Positions 6,911-14,355 of a stretch of DNA of 64,000 nt are shown here, in pieces. Positions within the stretch are counted from its first letter, which is position 1. Each line of letters begins with the position of its first letter. The position numbers and the translations under genes were made by a program. This stretch comes from DASSUW01 sp963759375. Lineage in GTDB: Bacteria; Actinomycetota; Thermoleophilia; Solirubrobacterales; Solirubrobacteraceae. Location of the stretch: NCBI GenBank assembly GCA_963759375.1, contig CAVWYY010000006.1, positions 434,001-498,000 on the forward strand, given 5' to 3'. The notes below the pieces were generated by a model. It was given only the letters and a program-made list of their open reading frames with translations, searched no databases and had not been told where the DNA came from.

Positions 6911-9568
6911 ACGACCACAGCCAGCATCCAGGGATCACGGCAGGATCCAGTCGCGCTGGCCGCGACCAAATTCCTGCCGCCCCACGTGCCCGAGTCGATG
7001 GTGCATCGCGCGCGCCTCAGCGCGCGGCTCGACACCGGCGTGCGCGAGCCGCTGACGCTGGTGGCCGCTCCCGCGGGCGCCGGCAAGAGCGCGCTGCTCA
7101 GCGAGTGGGCGGCCGCGCGCGGTGGTCCGACCGCGTGGCTGTCGCTCGACCCGGTGGACGCCGACCGCCGCCGTTTCTGGCGCGGCGTGCTCGAGGCGCT
7201 GCGGCGCGCCGGGCTGCGCGGGCCCGTGACCGAGCTCGAGGTCCAGCCCAGCGAGGACGCGGACCTGATCCTCCCCGCCCTCGTGAACGCGCTCGAGGAC
7301 CTCGACGAGCCGGTCGTGCTCGTGCTCGAGGACCTGCACGAGATCGGCGACGCAGCGGCGCTTCGCGACCTCGACCGGCTGCTCCGTCATCCCTCGCCCG
7401 CGCTGCGGCTGGTGATCTCCACACGCGTGGACCCGCCGCTGCGCGTCGGGCGGCTCCGCGTGACCGGCGAGCTCACGGAGATCCGCGGCGGCGACCTGGC
7501 CTTCACGCTCCCGGAGACCGTGGAGCTGCTCGGCGCATCGGACATCGCGGTGGACCCGGAGACGGCCGAGACGCTGTGGCAGCGCACCGAGGGCTGGGCC
7601 GCCGGCCTGCGACTCGCGGCGCTGACGATGCGCGCGCACCCCGACCCGGCCGCGTTCGTCGCCGACTTCGCGGGCGACGACAGCACGGTGGCCGACTACC
7701 TGCTCGCCGAGATCCTCGCCCAGCAGGCGCCGGACGTCCGCGAGTTCCTGCTCCGCATCTCGATCGTCGATGCCACGACGGCCGACCTCGCGGACGCGCT
7801 CACGGGCCGGACCGACTCGGCGCGCATCCTTACGCGGCTCGCGCGCGATCACGCGCTGCTCTCGTCGTCCGGGGACGACCGCGCCTGGCACCGGCTGCAC
7901 CCGCTGTTCGCCGAGCTGCTGCGGTCCGAGCTGCGTCACCGGGCCGCCGACGAGGTCCCCGAGCTGCACCGGCGCGCCGCCCGCTGGTTCGAGGCGAACG
8001 GCCGCGCAGTCGAGGCGCTCGAGCACGCGGCGGCCGGCCGCGACTGGGAGCACGTCGGGTCGCTCGCCGCAGACCACTGGGTGCGGATGCTGCTCGAGGG
8101 CGAGCTGAGCGCGCTCGGGCCGGTCCTTGAGCGCATGCCGGACGAGCAGCGCAGGCGCGATCCCGAGGTGACGCTCGCGATCGCGGGCGTGCACGTGAGC
8201 GCCGGCGACGAACCCGGCGCACGGCATTGGTTCGACCTCGCGCGCGCGGGCCGCGACGACGTGCCGGCCGACCGGCGCAGCGCGTTCGACCTGGCGCTGG
8301 CCGCCGTCGGGCTCATGCGCGGGCGGCTGCGGGGCGACATCGATGCCGCGATGCAGCACGCGCAGACGATGTTCGAGCGCGACGGCGCCTACGCGGAGAC
8401 GACGGCAGGCCCCGACGACCTGCGGGCGCTGGCGCTGACCGAGCTCGGCATCGCCGAGCTCTGGAGCGGCGACATGGAGCGCGCGCGGCGCGACCTCGAC
8501 ACGGCGCGCGGCGCCGCGACGGCCGCCGGCCGCGACTGGCTCGTCGTCCTGAGCACCGCCTACCTCGGCGTCGAGGCGATGGTCCGCGGCCGCTTCGAGC
8601 GGGCGATGCGGCTCGCCACCGCCACGGAGGCGCTCGCTCACCAGCGCGGCTGGTGCGGCACATGGCCGGTCGGCATCACGGCCGGCACCCTGGCCGCGAT
8701 CGCCTTCCACCGGAACCGGCTCGACGAATGCGCGGCGCACCAGCGGCGCGCCGTCGACCGCCTCAAGGGCTCGGGCGACCGGCCGCTGCGCGCGATGACG
8801 GCCGTGCAGGAGGCACGCCTGCAGTCCGCCCTCGGCCGCCCCGAGCCGGCGTTCGAGGCGCTGCAGGAGGCGCGCTGGTGGCTGCGCGACTGGCCGATCA
8901 TGCCGGCAATCCCGGGCCTGATCTCCGCACTCGAGGCGACGGTGCTCGCGAGCATGGGCGACGACGAGGCGGCCGCCGCCCAGCTGACCGGCGACTCCGA
9001 GGAGGCGGCGGTGGCACGGGCGCGGCTGCACCTGCGCGCCGGCGCCGCTGCCGCGGCGCGCAAGGAGGTCGAGCCGTTCCTGACCTCCCGGATCGTGCTG
9101 CCCCCGACGCGGATCGAGGCGTGGGTGGTCGCGGCCGTGGCGCGCGACGCGCTCGGCGACGCGACCGGCGCCGGCGCCGCGCTCGAGCAGGCGCTGGGCA
9201 CCGCCGAGCTGGGCGGGATCCAGCGCGCGTTCCTCATGCACGGCTCGTCGATCGCGCCGCTGCTGCACCGCCACCGGCGCAACGGCACGAGCCATCGCGC
9301 GCTGCTCGACGAGCTGGTGGCCGCCGTCGACCGCCACGGCGACGGGCGCCCGGTCGCGACCCTTCCCGACGCGCTGTCGGACCGCGAGGAGGCGGTGCTC
9401 CGCTACCTGCCGACGATGATGTCCAACCAGGAGATCGCCGGCGAGCTGTTCGTCTCGGTCAACACCGTCAAGACCCACCTGAAGGCGATCTACCGCAAGC
9501 TCGACGTCGAGGACCGGCGCAGCGCCGTGCGGCGCGCCCGCGAGCTCTCGCTCATCGGCCCTCCGTGA
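6911..9568 (+). CDS. LAL-family LuxR transcriptional regulator (MalT-like)
   Basis: About 885 residues. Walker A APAGAGKSALLSEW near residue 53, Walker B VVLVLEDLHEI, sensor VISTRVDPPL, TEGWAAGLRLAALTM, a tetratricopeptide-like helical domain, and a C-terminal LuxR HTH (LSDREEAVLRYLPTMMSNQE onward, with VSVNTVKTHLKAIYRKLDV). Family members are large ATP-dependent activators binding at promoters. Homology starts upstream of the first ordinary start (GTG 6986): residues LAATKFLPPHVPES precede it. The best ribosome site, GGGAGGGGG at 6898-6906, is followed after 4 nt by ACG ACC ACA GCC, so the start appears to be ACG 6911, either a rare start, a mutated ATG or a base error. The HTH is nearly identical to the second LAL regulator's. 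Confidence 0.85.
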   Translation, partial: TTTASIQGSRQDPVALAATKFLPPHVPESMVHRARLSARLDTGVREPLTLVAAPAGAGKSALLSEWAAARGGPTAWLSLDPVDADRRRFWRGVLEALRRAGLRGPVTELEVQPSEDADLILPALVNALEDLDEPVVLVLEDLHEIGDAAALRDLDRLLRHPSPALRLVISTRVDPPLRVGRLRVTGELTEIRGGDLAFTLPETVELLGASDIAVDPETAETLWQRTEGWAAGLRLAALTMRAHPDPAAFVADFAGDDSTVADYLLAEILAQQAPDVREFLLRISIVDATTADLADALTGRTDSARILTRLARDHALLSSSGDDRAWHRLHPLFAELLRSELRHRAADEVPELHRRAARWFEANGRAVEALEHAAAGRDWEHVGSLAADHWVRMLLEGELSALGPVLERMPDEQRRRDPEVTLAIAGVHVSAGDEPGARHWFDLARAGRDDVPADRRSAFDLALAAVGLMRGRLRGDIDAAMQHAQTMFERDGAYAETTAGPDDLRALALTELGIAELWSGDMERARRDLDTARGAATAAGRDWLVVLSTAYLGVEAMVRGRFERAMRLATATEALAHQRGWCGTWPVGITAGTLAAIAFHRNRLDECAAHQRRAVDRLKGSGDRPLRAMTAVQEARLQSALGRPEPAFEALQEARWWLRDWPIMPAIPGLISALEATVLASMGDDEAAAAQLTGDSEEAAVARARLHLRAGAAAAARKEVEPFLTSRIVLPPTRIEAWVVAAVARDALGDATGAGAALEQALGTAELGGIQRAFLMHGSSIAPLLHRHRRNGTSHRALLDELVAAVDRHGDGRPVATLPDALSDREEAVLRYLPTMMSNQEIAGELFVSVNTVKTHLKAIYRKLDVEDRRSAVRRARELSLIGPP

Positions 9569-9571
9569 GAT

Positions 9572-9601
9572 TCACCCAACCCGGGTGATGCCCGTTCACC
9601 C
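9572..9601. promoter_or_regulatory. Operator 4: TCACCC-N5-GGGTGA-N7-TCACCC
   Basis: Perfect half-sites at 9572-9577, 9583-9588 and 9596-9601, four bases after the stop of the LAL gene and 44 nt before the DUF7144 gene that heads the first sulfatase operon. The 44-nt spacing equals that at the DUF1269 gene, which also has a strong Shine-Dalgarno. Confidence 0.7.
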
Positions 9602-9645
9602 GCTGTGGCCGGACCATCGCGGCACCCCCATAAAGGAGAGAGCTG

Positions 9646-10062
9646 ATGGCCAGTACGCAGTACGACCGCGGGCCCGAGCAGGAGGTCTCCGGCTGGGCGG
9701 TAAGCGGGATCGTGTTCGCCGCGTCGATGTTGGTCCTGATCGGGACGTTCCAGGCCCTGGCCGGGATCGTCGCGCTCTTCAACGACGACTTCTACGTCGT
9801 CACCCGCAACTACACGTTCGACCTCGACGTGACCGCGTGGGGCTGGCTCCACCTGATCCTCGGCATCGCGATCCTGGCGACGGGCGTCGGCCTGTTCGCC
9901 CGGAAGACATGGGCCGGCGTCGCGGGCATCATGCTCGCGATGCTGAGCGCGCTCGCGAACTTCTTCTTCATCCCCTACTACCCGATCTGGGCGCTGCTCC
10001 TGATCGCTCTCGACGTCTGGGTGATCTGGGCGCTGACCCGCCCGGGCGCGATCCGCACCTGA
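9646..10062 (+). CDS. DUF7144-family four-helix membrane protein
   Basis: 138 residues, ATG preceded by AAAGGAGAGAG. Four hydrophobic helices: about 19-47 (WAVSGIVFAASMLVLIGTFQ), 68-87 (WGWLHLILGIAILATGVGLF), 90-112 and 112-130. The motifs FQALAGIVALFNDDFYVV and DVTAWGWLHLILG, together with LSALANFFFIPYYPIW, match this actinobacterial family, whose function is unknown. It heads an operon with a sulfatase and a HAD enzyme, under operator 4. Confidence 0.85.
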   Translation: MASTQYDRGPEQEVSGWAVSGIVFAASMLVLIGTFQALAGIVALFNDDFYVVTRNYTFDLDVTAWGWLHLILGIAILATGVGLFARKTWAGVAGIMLAMLSALANFFFIPYYPIWALLLIALDVWVIWALTRPGAIRT

Positions 10063-10068
10063 ACGGCG

Positions 10069-10102
10069 GAGGTGTGATCGCCCGCCCGGGCGATCACACC
10101 TC
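10069..10102. terminator. Perfect 16-bp hairpin between DUF7144 and sulfatase genes
   Basis: An uninterrupted inverted repeat: GAGGTGTGATCGCCCG at 10069-10084, a 2-base loop, and its exact complement at 10087-10102. There is no T-tract, and it lies inside an apparent operon, 28 nt before the sulfatase ATG. It could be an attenuator or processing signal, or a DNA operator distinct from the GGGTGA sites. Confidence 0.5.
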
Positions 10103-10130
10103 AGACCCGGCAATCGACCAGGAGGCACGG

Positions 10131-11651
10131 ATGGCCAAGCCGTTCCGCGGCACGATCAACCTCGACGTCCGCGACTCGGTGGCGGACTGGGACGCGTTCA
10201 CCGCCGACGAGGCGCCCGAGGGGGCGCCGAACGTGCTCGTCGTCCTCTATGACGACACCGGCTGCGCCGCCTGGTCGCCGTACGGCGGCCGCATCGAGAT
10301 GCCGACGATGGACCGGCTCGCCGCGAACGGCCTCACATATGGCCAGTGGCACACGACCGCACTGTGCTCGCCGACGCGCTCGACGTTCCTGACCGGGCGC
10401 AACCACCACTCGAACGGCTTCGCGTCGATCTCCGAGTCCTCCACGGGCTTCCCCGGCTACAGCTCGCACATCCCGCCCGAGAACGGCACGATCGCCCACG
10501 TGCTGCGCGACGCCGGCTACAGCACGTTCTGGGTCGGCAAGAACCACAACATCCCGGTCGACGCGTGGACGCAAGGGTCGTCGAAGAAGGAGTGGCCGCT
10601 GGGGATGGGCTACGACCGCTTCTACGGCTTCATCGGCGGCGAGACCAACAACTGGTATCCGACGCTGGCCGAGGACAACCACTACATCGACCAGCCGTAC
10701 CTGCCCGAGGACGGCTACCACTTGTCCAAGGACCTGGCCGACCAGGCGCTGCGCTTCATCCGCGACTCCAAGCAGTCCGAGCCCCAGAAGCCCTGGTACC
10801 TGTGGTTCTGCCCCGGGGCCAACCACGCACCCCACCACGCCCCGCAGGAGTTCATCGACAAGTACAAGGGCGCCTTCGACGACGGCTACGAGGCGTATCG
10901 CGAGTGGGTGCTGCCGCGCATGATCGAGCGCGGCATCCTGCCCGACGGCACCGAGCTGACGTCGATCAACCCGATGCCCGACGGCACGTTCGCGCCCGGG
11001 GACGCCGTGCGCCCGTGGGACACGCTGAACGACGACGAGAAGCGGCTGTTCAGCCGCATGGCCGAGGTGTACGCCGGCTTCTCCGAGTACACCGACCACC
11101 AGGTCGGCCGGATCGTCGACTACCTCGAGGAGTCGGGCCAGCTCGACAACACGATCGTCTTCTACTGCGCCGACAACGGCGCCTCCGGCGAGGGCAGCCC
11201 GAACGGGTCCGTCAACGAGGGCAAGTACTTCAACGCCTATCCGGACACGATCGAGGACAACCTGCCGCTGATCGACGAGCTCGGCTCGCCGGCCACGTAC
11301 AACCACTACCCGACGGGCTGGGCGGTGGCGTTCTCCACGCCCTACAAGATGTTCAAGCGGTACACGTACCAGGGCGGCATCTGCGATCCGCTGGTGATCC
11401 ACTGGCCGGCCGGCATGAACGCCCGCGGCGAGGTCCGCCACCAGTACCACCACTCGACGGACATCTACCCGACGATCCTCGACGCCTGCGGGATCGAGGT
11501 GCCCGACACCGTCAACGGCGTCGAGCAGTCGCCGCTCGACGGCGTGTCGATGCGCTACTCGTTCGACGCCGCCGACGCGCCGACGCAGAAGGAGACGCAG
11601 TACTACGTGGACGTCGAGCGCCACCTGGCCGCAGCATTCGCACGTGACTGA
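10131..11651 (+). CDS. Type I arylsulfatase, C-terminally truncated by internal deletion
   Basis: 506 residues, start ATG after GGAGGCACGG. It carries the sulfatase formylglycine site CSPTRSTFLTGR with the modified cysteine at 79, metal ligands DD at 41-42 and a late DNGASGEGSPNGS. These enzymes hydrolyse sulfate esters after an FGE converts the cysteine. Up to residue about 491 it tracks the 772-residue sulfatase at 17109. Then QYYVD runs directly into VERHLAAAFARD, which resembles the last residues of that paralogue (YLDLEREAMAALARE). About 265 C-terminal residues are therefore missing while the extreme tail is kept. Activity is doubtful. It overlaps the HAD gene by 8 nt. Confidence 0.85.
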   Translation: MAKPFRGTINLDVRDSVADWDAFTADEAPEGAPNVLVVLYDDTGCAAWSPYGGRIEMPTMDRLAANGLTYGQWHTTALCSPTRSTFLTGRNHHSNGFASISESSTGFPGYSSHIPPENGTIAHVLRDAGYSTFWVGKNHNIPVDAWTQGSSKKEWPLGMGYDRFYGFIGGETNNWYPTLAEDNHYIDQPYLPEDGYHLSKDLADQALRFIRDSKQSEPQKPWYLWFCPGANHAPHHAPQEFIDKYKGAFDDGYEAYREWVLPRMIERGILPDGTELTSINPMPDGTFAPGDAVRPWDTLNDDEKRLFSRMAEVYAGFSEYTDHQVGRIVDYLEESGQLDNTIVFYCADNGASGEGSPNGSVNEGKYFNAYPDTIEDNLPLIDELGSPATYNHYPTGWAVAFSTPYKMFKRYTYQGGICDPLVIHWPAGMNARGEVRHQYHHSTDIYPTILDACGIEVPDTVNGVEQSPLDGVSMRYSFDAADAPTQKETQYYVDVERHLAAAFARD

Positions 11652-12501
11652 CCTCGAGTCCTGGAACGACACGCCGACGCGCGCGGCGATCGAGCAGTTC
11701 GCCGCGAGCGCCCCCGAGCCACGCATCGCCGTGTTCGACAACGATGGGACGCTGTGGTGCGAGAAGCCGATGCCGATCCAGCTCGACTTCATCGTCCGCC
11801 GCTGGGCGGCGATGGCGGAAGACGACGCGTCGCTGCGCGACCGTCAGCCGTACAAGGCCGCCTACGAGCACGACCTCCAGTGGCTCGGCGCCTCGATGGT
11901 CAAGCACTACCGCGGCGACGACAGCGACCTCAAGCTGCTCATGGCCGGCGTGGCCGACGCGTTCGGCGGCGTCAGCGTCGACGACTACGCGGCGCAGGCC
12001 GCGGCGTTCTTCGCCGAGGCGCACCACCCGACGCTCGGGCGCCCGTACCGCGAGTGCGGCTACCAGCCGATGATCGACCTGCTCCGCTACCTGGAGGCGC
12101 ATGACTTCGCCACGTACATCGCGTCCGGCGGCGATCGCGACTTCATGCGCACGATCGCCGGCTCGCTGTACGGGATCCCGCCCGAGCGCGTGATCGGGTC
12201 GAGCTACGGCCTCGAGTGGAGCGACGACGGGCTCGTCTACAAGAAGGGCATCGAGTTCTTCGACGACGGCCCGGAGAAGCCGGTGCGGATCTGGAGCCGG
12301 GTGGGCAGCCGGCCCGCCGTCGGCGGCGGCAACTCGAACGGCGACATCCCGATGCTGCGGTTCTCGACCGGGCTGCGGCTGCTGATCTTGCACGACGACG
12401 CCGAGCGGGAGTTCGACTACACGGCGGGCGCCGAGGACGCGCTCGCGCAGGACTTCGTCGTCGTGAGCATGGAACGCGACTGGGCGACCGTGTTCGCGTG
12501 A
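11644..12501 (+). CDS. HAD-superfamily phosphatase
   Basis: 285 residues from GTG 11644, overlapping the sulfatase stop. HAD motif I is FDNDGTLW (nucleophile and acid aspartates), motif II is in TYIASGGDRDF, a conserved lysine lies in YKKGIEFF, and motif III/IV is VGGGNSNGDIPML. The large cap segment between motifs I and II (about 45-150) fits a HAD-IB-like enzyme. The substrate is unknown; its tight coupling to a sulfatase suggests a role in phosphate- or sulfate-ester turnover, which is inference only. It converges on the RDD gene. Confidence 0.8.
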   Translation: MTDLESWNDTPTRAAIEQFAASAPEPRIAVFDNDGTLWCEKPMPIQLDFIVRRWAAMAEDDASLRDRQPYKAAYEHDLQWLGASMVKHYRGDDSDLKLLMAGVADAFGGVSVDDYAAQAAAFFAEAHHPTLGRPYRECGYQPMIDLLRYLEAHDFATYIASGGDRDFMRTIAGSLYGIPPERVIGSSYGLEWSDDGLVYKKGIEFFDDGPEKPVRIWSRVGSRPAVGGGNSNGDIPMLRFSTGLRLLILHDDAEREFDYTAGAEDALAQDFVVVSMERDWATVFA

Positions 12502-12515
12502 CCGAGCGGCGGAGC

Positions 12516-12982
12516 TCAGGCCGGGACCGGCGTGACCTCGTAGATGACGACGGTCCCGGCCATGAAGTCCTGCAGCGCGCGCCGACGGTCGTCGATCAGC
12601 ACCGGGATGAAGCCGGCGCCGAGCGGGATGATGGCCAGAATGAGCCCGATGAGCCGGATCGTCGAGCGGTCACACCGGGGTGGCGGCCACGCGCGTCGAG
12701 CACACGCAGGCCCATCGCCCGCATCCCCGGCGTCTGGCCGGCCGTTGACCAGAACACGATGAAGTAGGTCGCGACGACGCCCGCCCAGAGGCATGCGGCG
12801 AGGACCCGCTCGAGCGTGTCGAGGTTCACGCCTCCCGCCAGCGAGGCAACGAGCGCCAGCACGGCGCCGATCAGGAAGACGATCACGTGCGCCAGCGCCA
12901 CGTCGATTGCGAGGGCGATCGCCCGCGTCGCGATCCCCCCGTACCGGGTCACGCCGGACGTGGGCGCGGCCTGCGCAACCAT
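12516..12982 (-). CDS. RDD-family membrane protein (frameshifted near 12680)
   Basis: From ATG 12982 the reading gives RYGGIATRAIALAIDVALAH, two long hydrophobic helices and the signature FWSTAGQTPGMRAMGLRVLDARG. Sense then continues in another frame as RSTIRLIGLILAIIPLGAG, FIPVLIDDRRRALQDFMAGT and VVIYEV. These are the first, second and last parts of an RDD domain, a small three-helix membrane module found in Na+/H+ exchange and other contexts. The repaired length is about 155 residues. The start overlaps the preceding gene by 34 nt; GTG 12956 is an alternative. The break may be a one-base sequence error in a CCACCCCGG run. Confidence 0.7.
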
Positions 12983-13503
12983 CCTCGTACGGTGCGTTCG
13001 GCGAGATCGTCCACGCGCTGGGCGCGCTCGCGGACGTCGGTGACCATCTCCTCGGCCAGCGTCTCGGTGTGCTGGCTCATCGCCGCCAGCAACTCGGGGC
13101 TGCCCGCCACGTGCCCGATGACCAATTGCATCTCGCGGCTGGCGAGGACGTGCTCGACGACGTCCTCGGTCCGCGGGTCCTCGAGCACCGCGGTGACGAT
13201 GCGCTCGATGTCGAGGTTCGCGAGCACCTGCGCGGCGACGCGCTCGGCGACACGATTGGTGGCGAGCGAGCGCGCCACCGCATCCATCAGCGGGCCCGCG
13301 AGCACGTGGTCGAGCGCACGCTCCACCTCGGGCGACTCGAGCATCTGCAGCGCCCAGTTGCGCGCCGCGCGGCCGTCGGCGGCGAGGTCGTCGCCGACCC
13401 ACCGCACCGCGGGCCCGACCAGCGGCGCGCGCGCGGCCAAGCGCACGGGCGCCGCGCCGGCACGACCGATCCGCACGACAAGGCCGACCGCGACGTCGAT
13501 CAT
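12949..13503 (-). CDS. Conserved helical protein of unknown function
   Basis: 184 residues from ATG 13503, whose ATGA overlaps the stop of the CYTH gene. No signal peptide and no clear membrane helix. The middle (about 55-150) is a run of amphipathic helices rich in leucine, valine and acidic residues (for example VERALDHVLAGPLMDAVARS, IERIVTAVLEDPRTEDVVEH), resembling repeated segments of about 20 residues. I do not recognise the family. Tight coupling to CYTH and RDD genes suggests a shared function with them. Confidence 0.7.
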   Translation of the reverse strand: MIDVAVGLVVRIGRAGAAPVRLAARAPLVGPAVRWVGDDLAADGRAARNWALQMLESPEVERALDHVLAGPLMDAVARSLATNRVAERVAAQVLANLDIERIVTAVLEDPRTEDVVEHVLASREMQLVIGHVAGSPELLAAMSQHTETLAEEMVTDVRERAQRVDDLAERTVRGWLRRPRPRPA

Positions 13504-14267
13504 GGGTCGGGGTTCTCCGAAAAGTAGCCGAGCGCGGTCGCGGTCTTGGTCTGCTGCTCGCCGCTGGTGTCGATCCCCTTCGTCGTGAGGTAGGCGCGGA
13601 CCTCGTTGGCGACCTGGAACATCTGGTCGGGCGCGCACTTGGTCGAGAGCTCGAGGATCCGCGAGCCGTCCGGGTACAGCCACAGCTCGCCGACCATCTT
13701 GCGCTTGAGCTCCTTCGGCGTGAAGTTGAGCTTGAGCACGAAGATCGGGCCGAGGAGCGCGAGGTCGTCGAGCGCGATGCCCTCGGGCGCATGCGCCGCG
13801 TAGAACGCGCGCTGCTCCTTCGTGAACAGCTTCTTGACCGCGCGCTTGCCCTCGAGGGCGCGGCTGACGTCGTCCTGGCCGATGCGCGCCTTCATGGACG
13901 CCGAGCACACGTACCCGCCGGGCATCGCGTCGAGCTCGACGACCATCCCCGGGTTGCGGCGCAGGTGGTCCGGGATGTCGTCCGGCTCGACCGGCCGGAG
14001 CTTGACCACGGAGTCGTCAACGCGGCCCTGCACGCGCCGGGCGCGCACGACGACTCCCGCCTTGTTGAGCGCGAGCTCGGGAGTGTCGAAGAACGTGACG
14101 AGGCGGATCTGCGCATTGAGCGGATCGACGCCGAGGTTGAGGAACGTGGCGCGCTGCCGGTCCGCCGGGATCGTCAGCTTGAGCTCGACGCTGTCTGCGC
14201 CACCCGCCAGCTCGAGCACCCGCACGACGTCCTGGTCCGACAGCCGCTCAGGTTGGGCGGTCTTCAT
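13500..14267 (-). CDS. Stand-alone CYTH-domain protein
   Basis: 255 residues; GGAGG lies 8 nt before ATG 14267. SVELKLTIPADR near the N-terminus gives an acidic/lysine strand of the CYTH tunnel; RLVTFFDTPELALNKAGVVVRARR, VVKLRPVE, FVLKLNFTPKELKRK and GSRILELSTKC continue the alternating charged strands of the fold. CYTH proteins include triphosphatases and class IV adenylate cyclases; this one lacks a full ExExK, so the activity is open. First gene of a three-gene operon with the helical protein and RDD protein; 21 nt separate its ATG from operator 5. Confidence 0.8.
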   Translation of the reverse strand: MKTAQPERLSDQDVVRVLELAGGADSVELKLTIPADRQRATFLNLGVDPLNAQIRLVTFFDTPELALNKAGVVVRARRVQGRVDDSVVKLRPVEPDDIPDHLRRNPGMVVELDAMPGGYVCSASMKARIGQDDVSRALEGKRAVKKLFTKEQRAFYAAHAPEGIALDDLALLGPIFVLKLNFTPKELKRKMVGELWLYPDGSRILELSTKCAPDQMFQVANEVRAYLTTKGIDTSGEQQTKTATALGYFSENPDP

Positions 14268-14288
14268 GTGCCCATCCTCCGTGTCCGA

Positions 14289-14331
14289 GGGTGACGCGTG
14301 ATCACCCCGATCGGGTGATCCGGAGTCACCC
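14289..14331. promoter_or_regulatory. Operator 5: complete GGGTGA-N7-TCACCC-N5-GGGTGA-N7-TCACCC
   Basis: All four half-sites are perfect (14289-14294, 14302-14307, 14313-14318, 14326-14331). It lies between divergent genes, 21 nt from the CYTH ATG and 24 nt from the SulP GTG. A TAGGTT sequence at 14342-14347, between operator and SulP start, could be a -10 element of a nearly leaderless transcript. Confidence 0.75.
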
Positions 14332-14355
14332 GAGGCATTCCTAGGTTCAGCGTGC

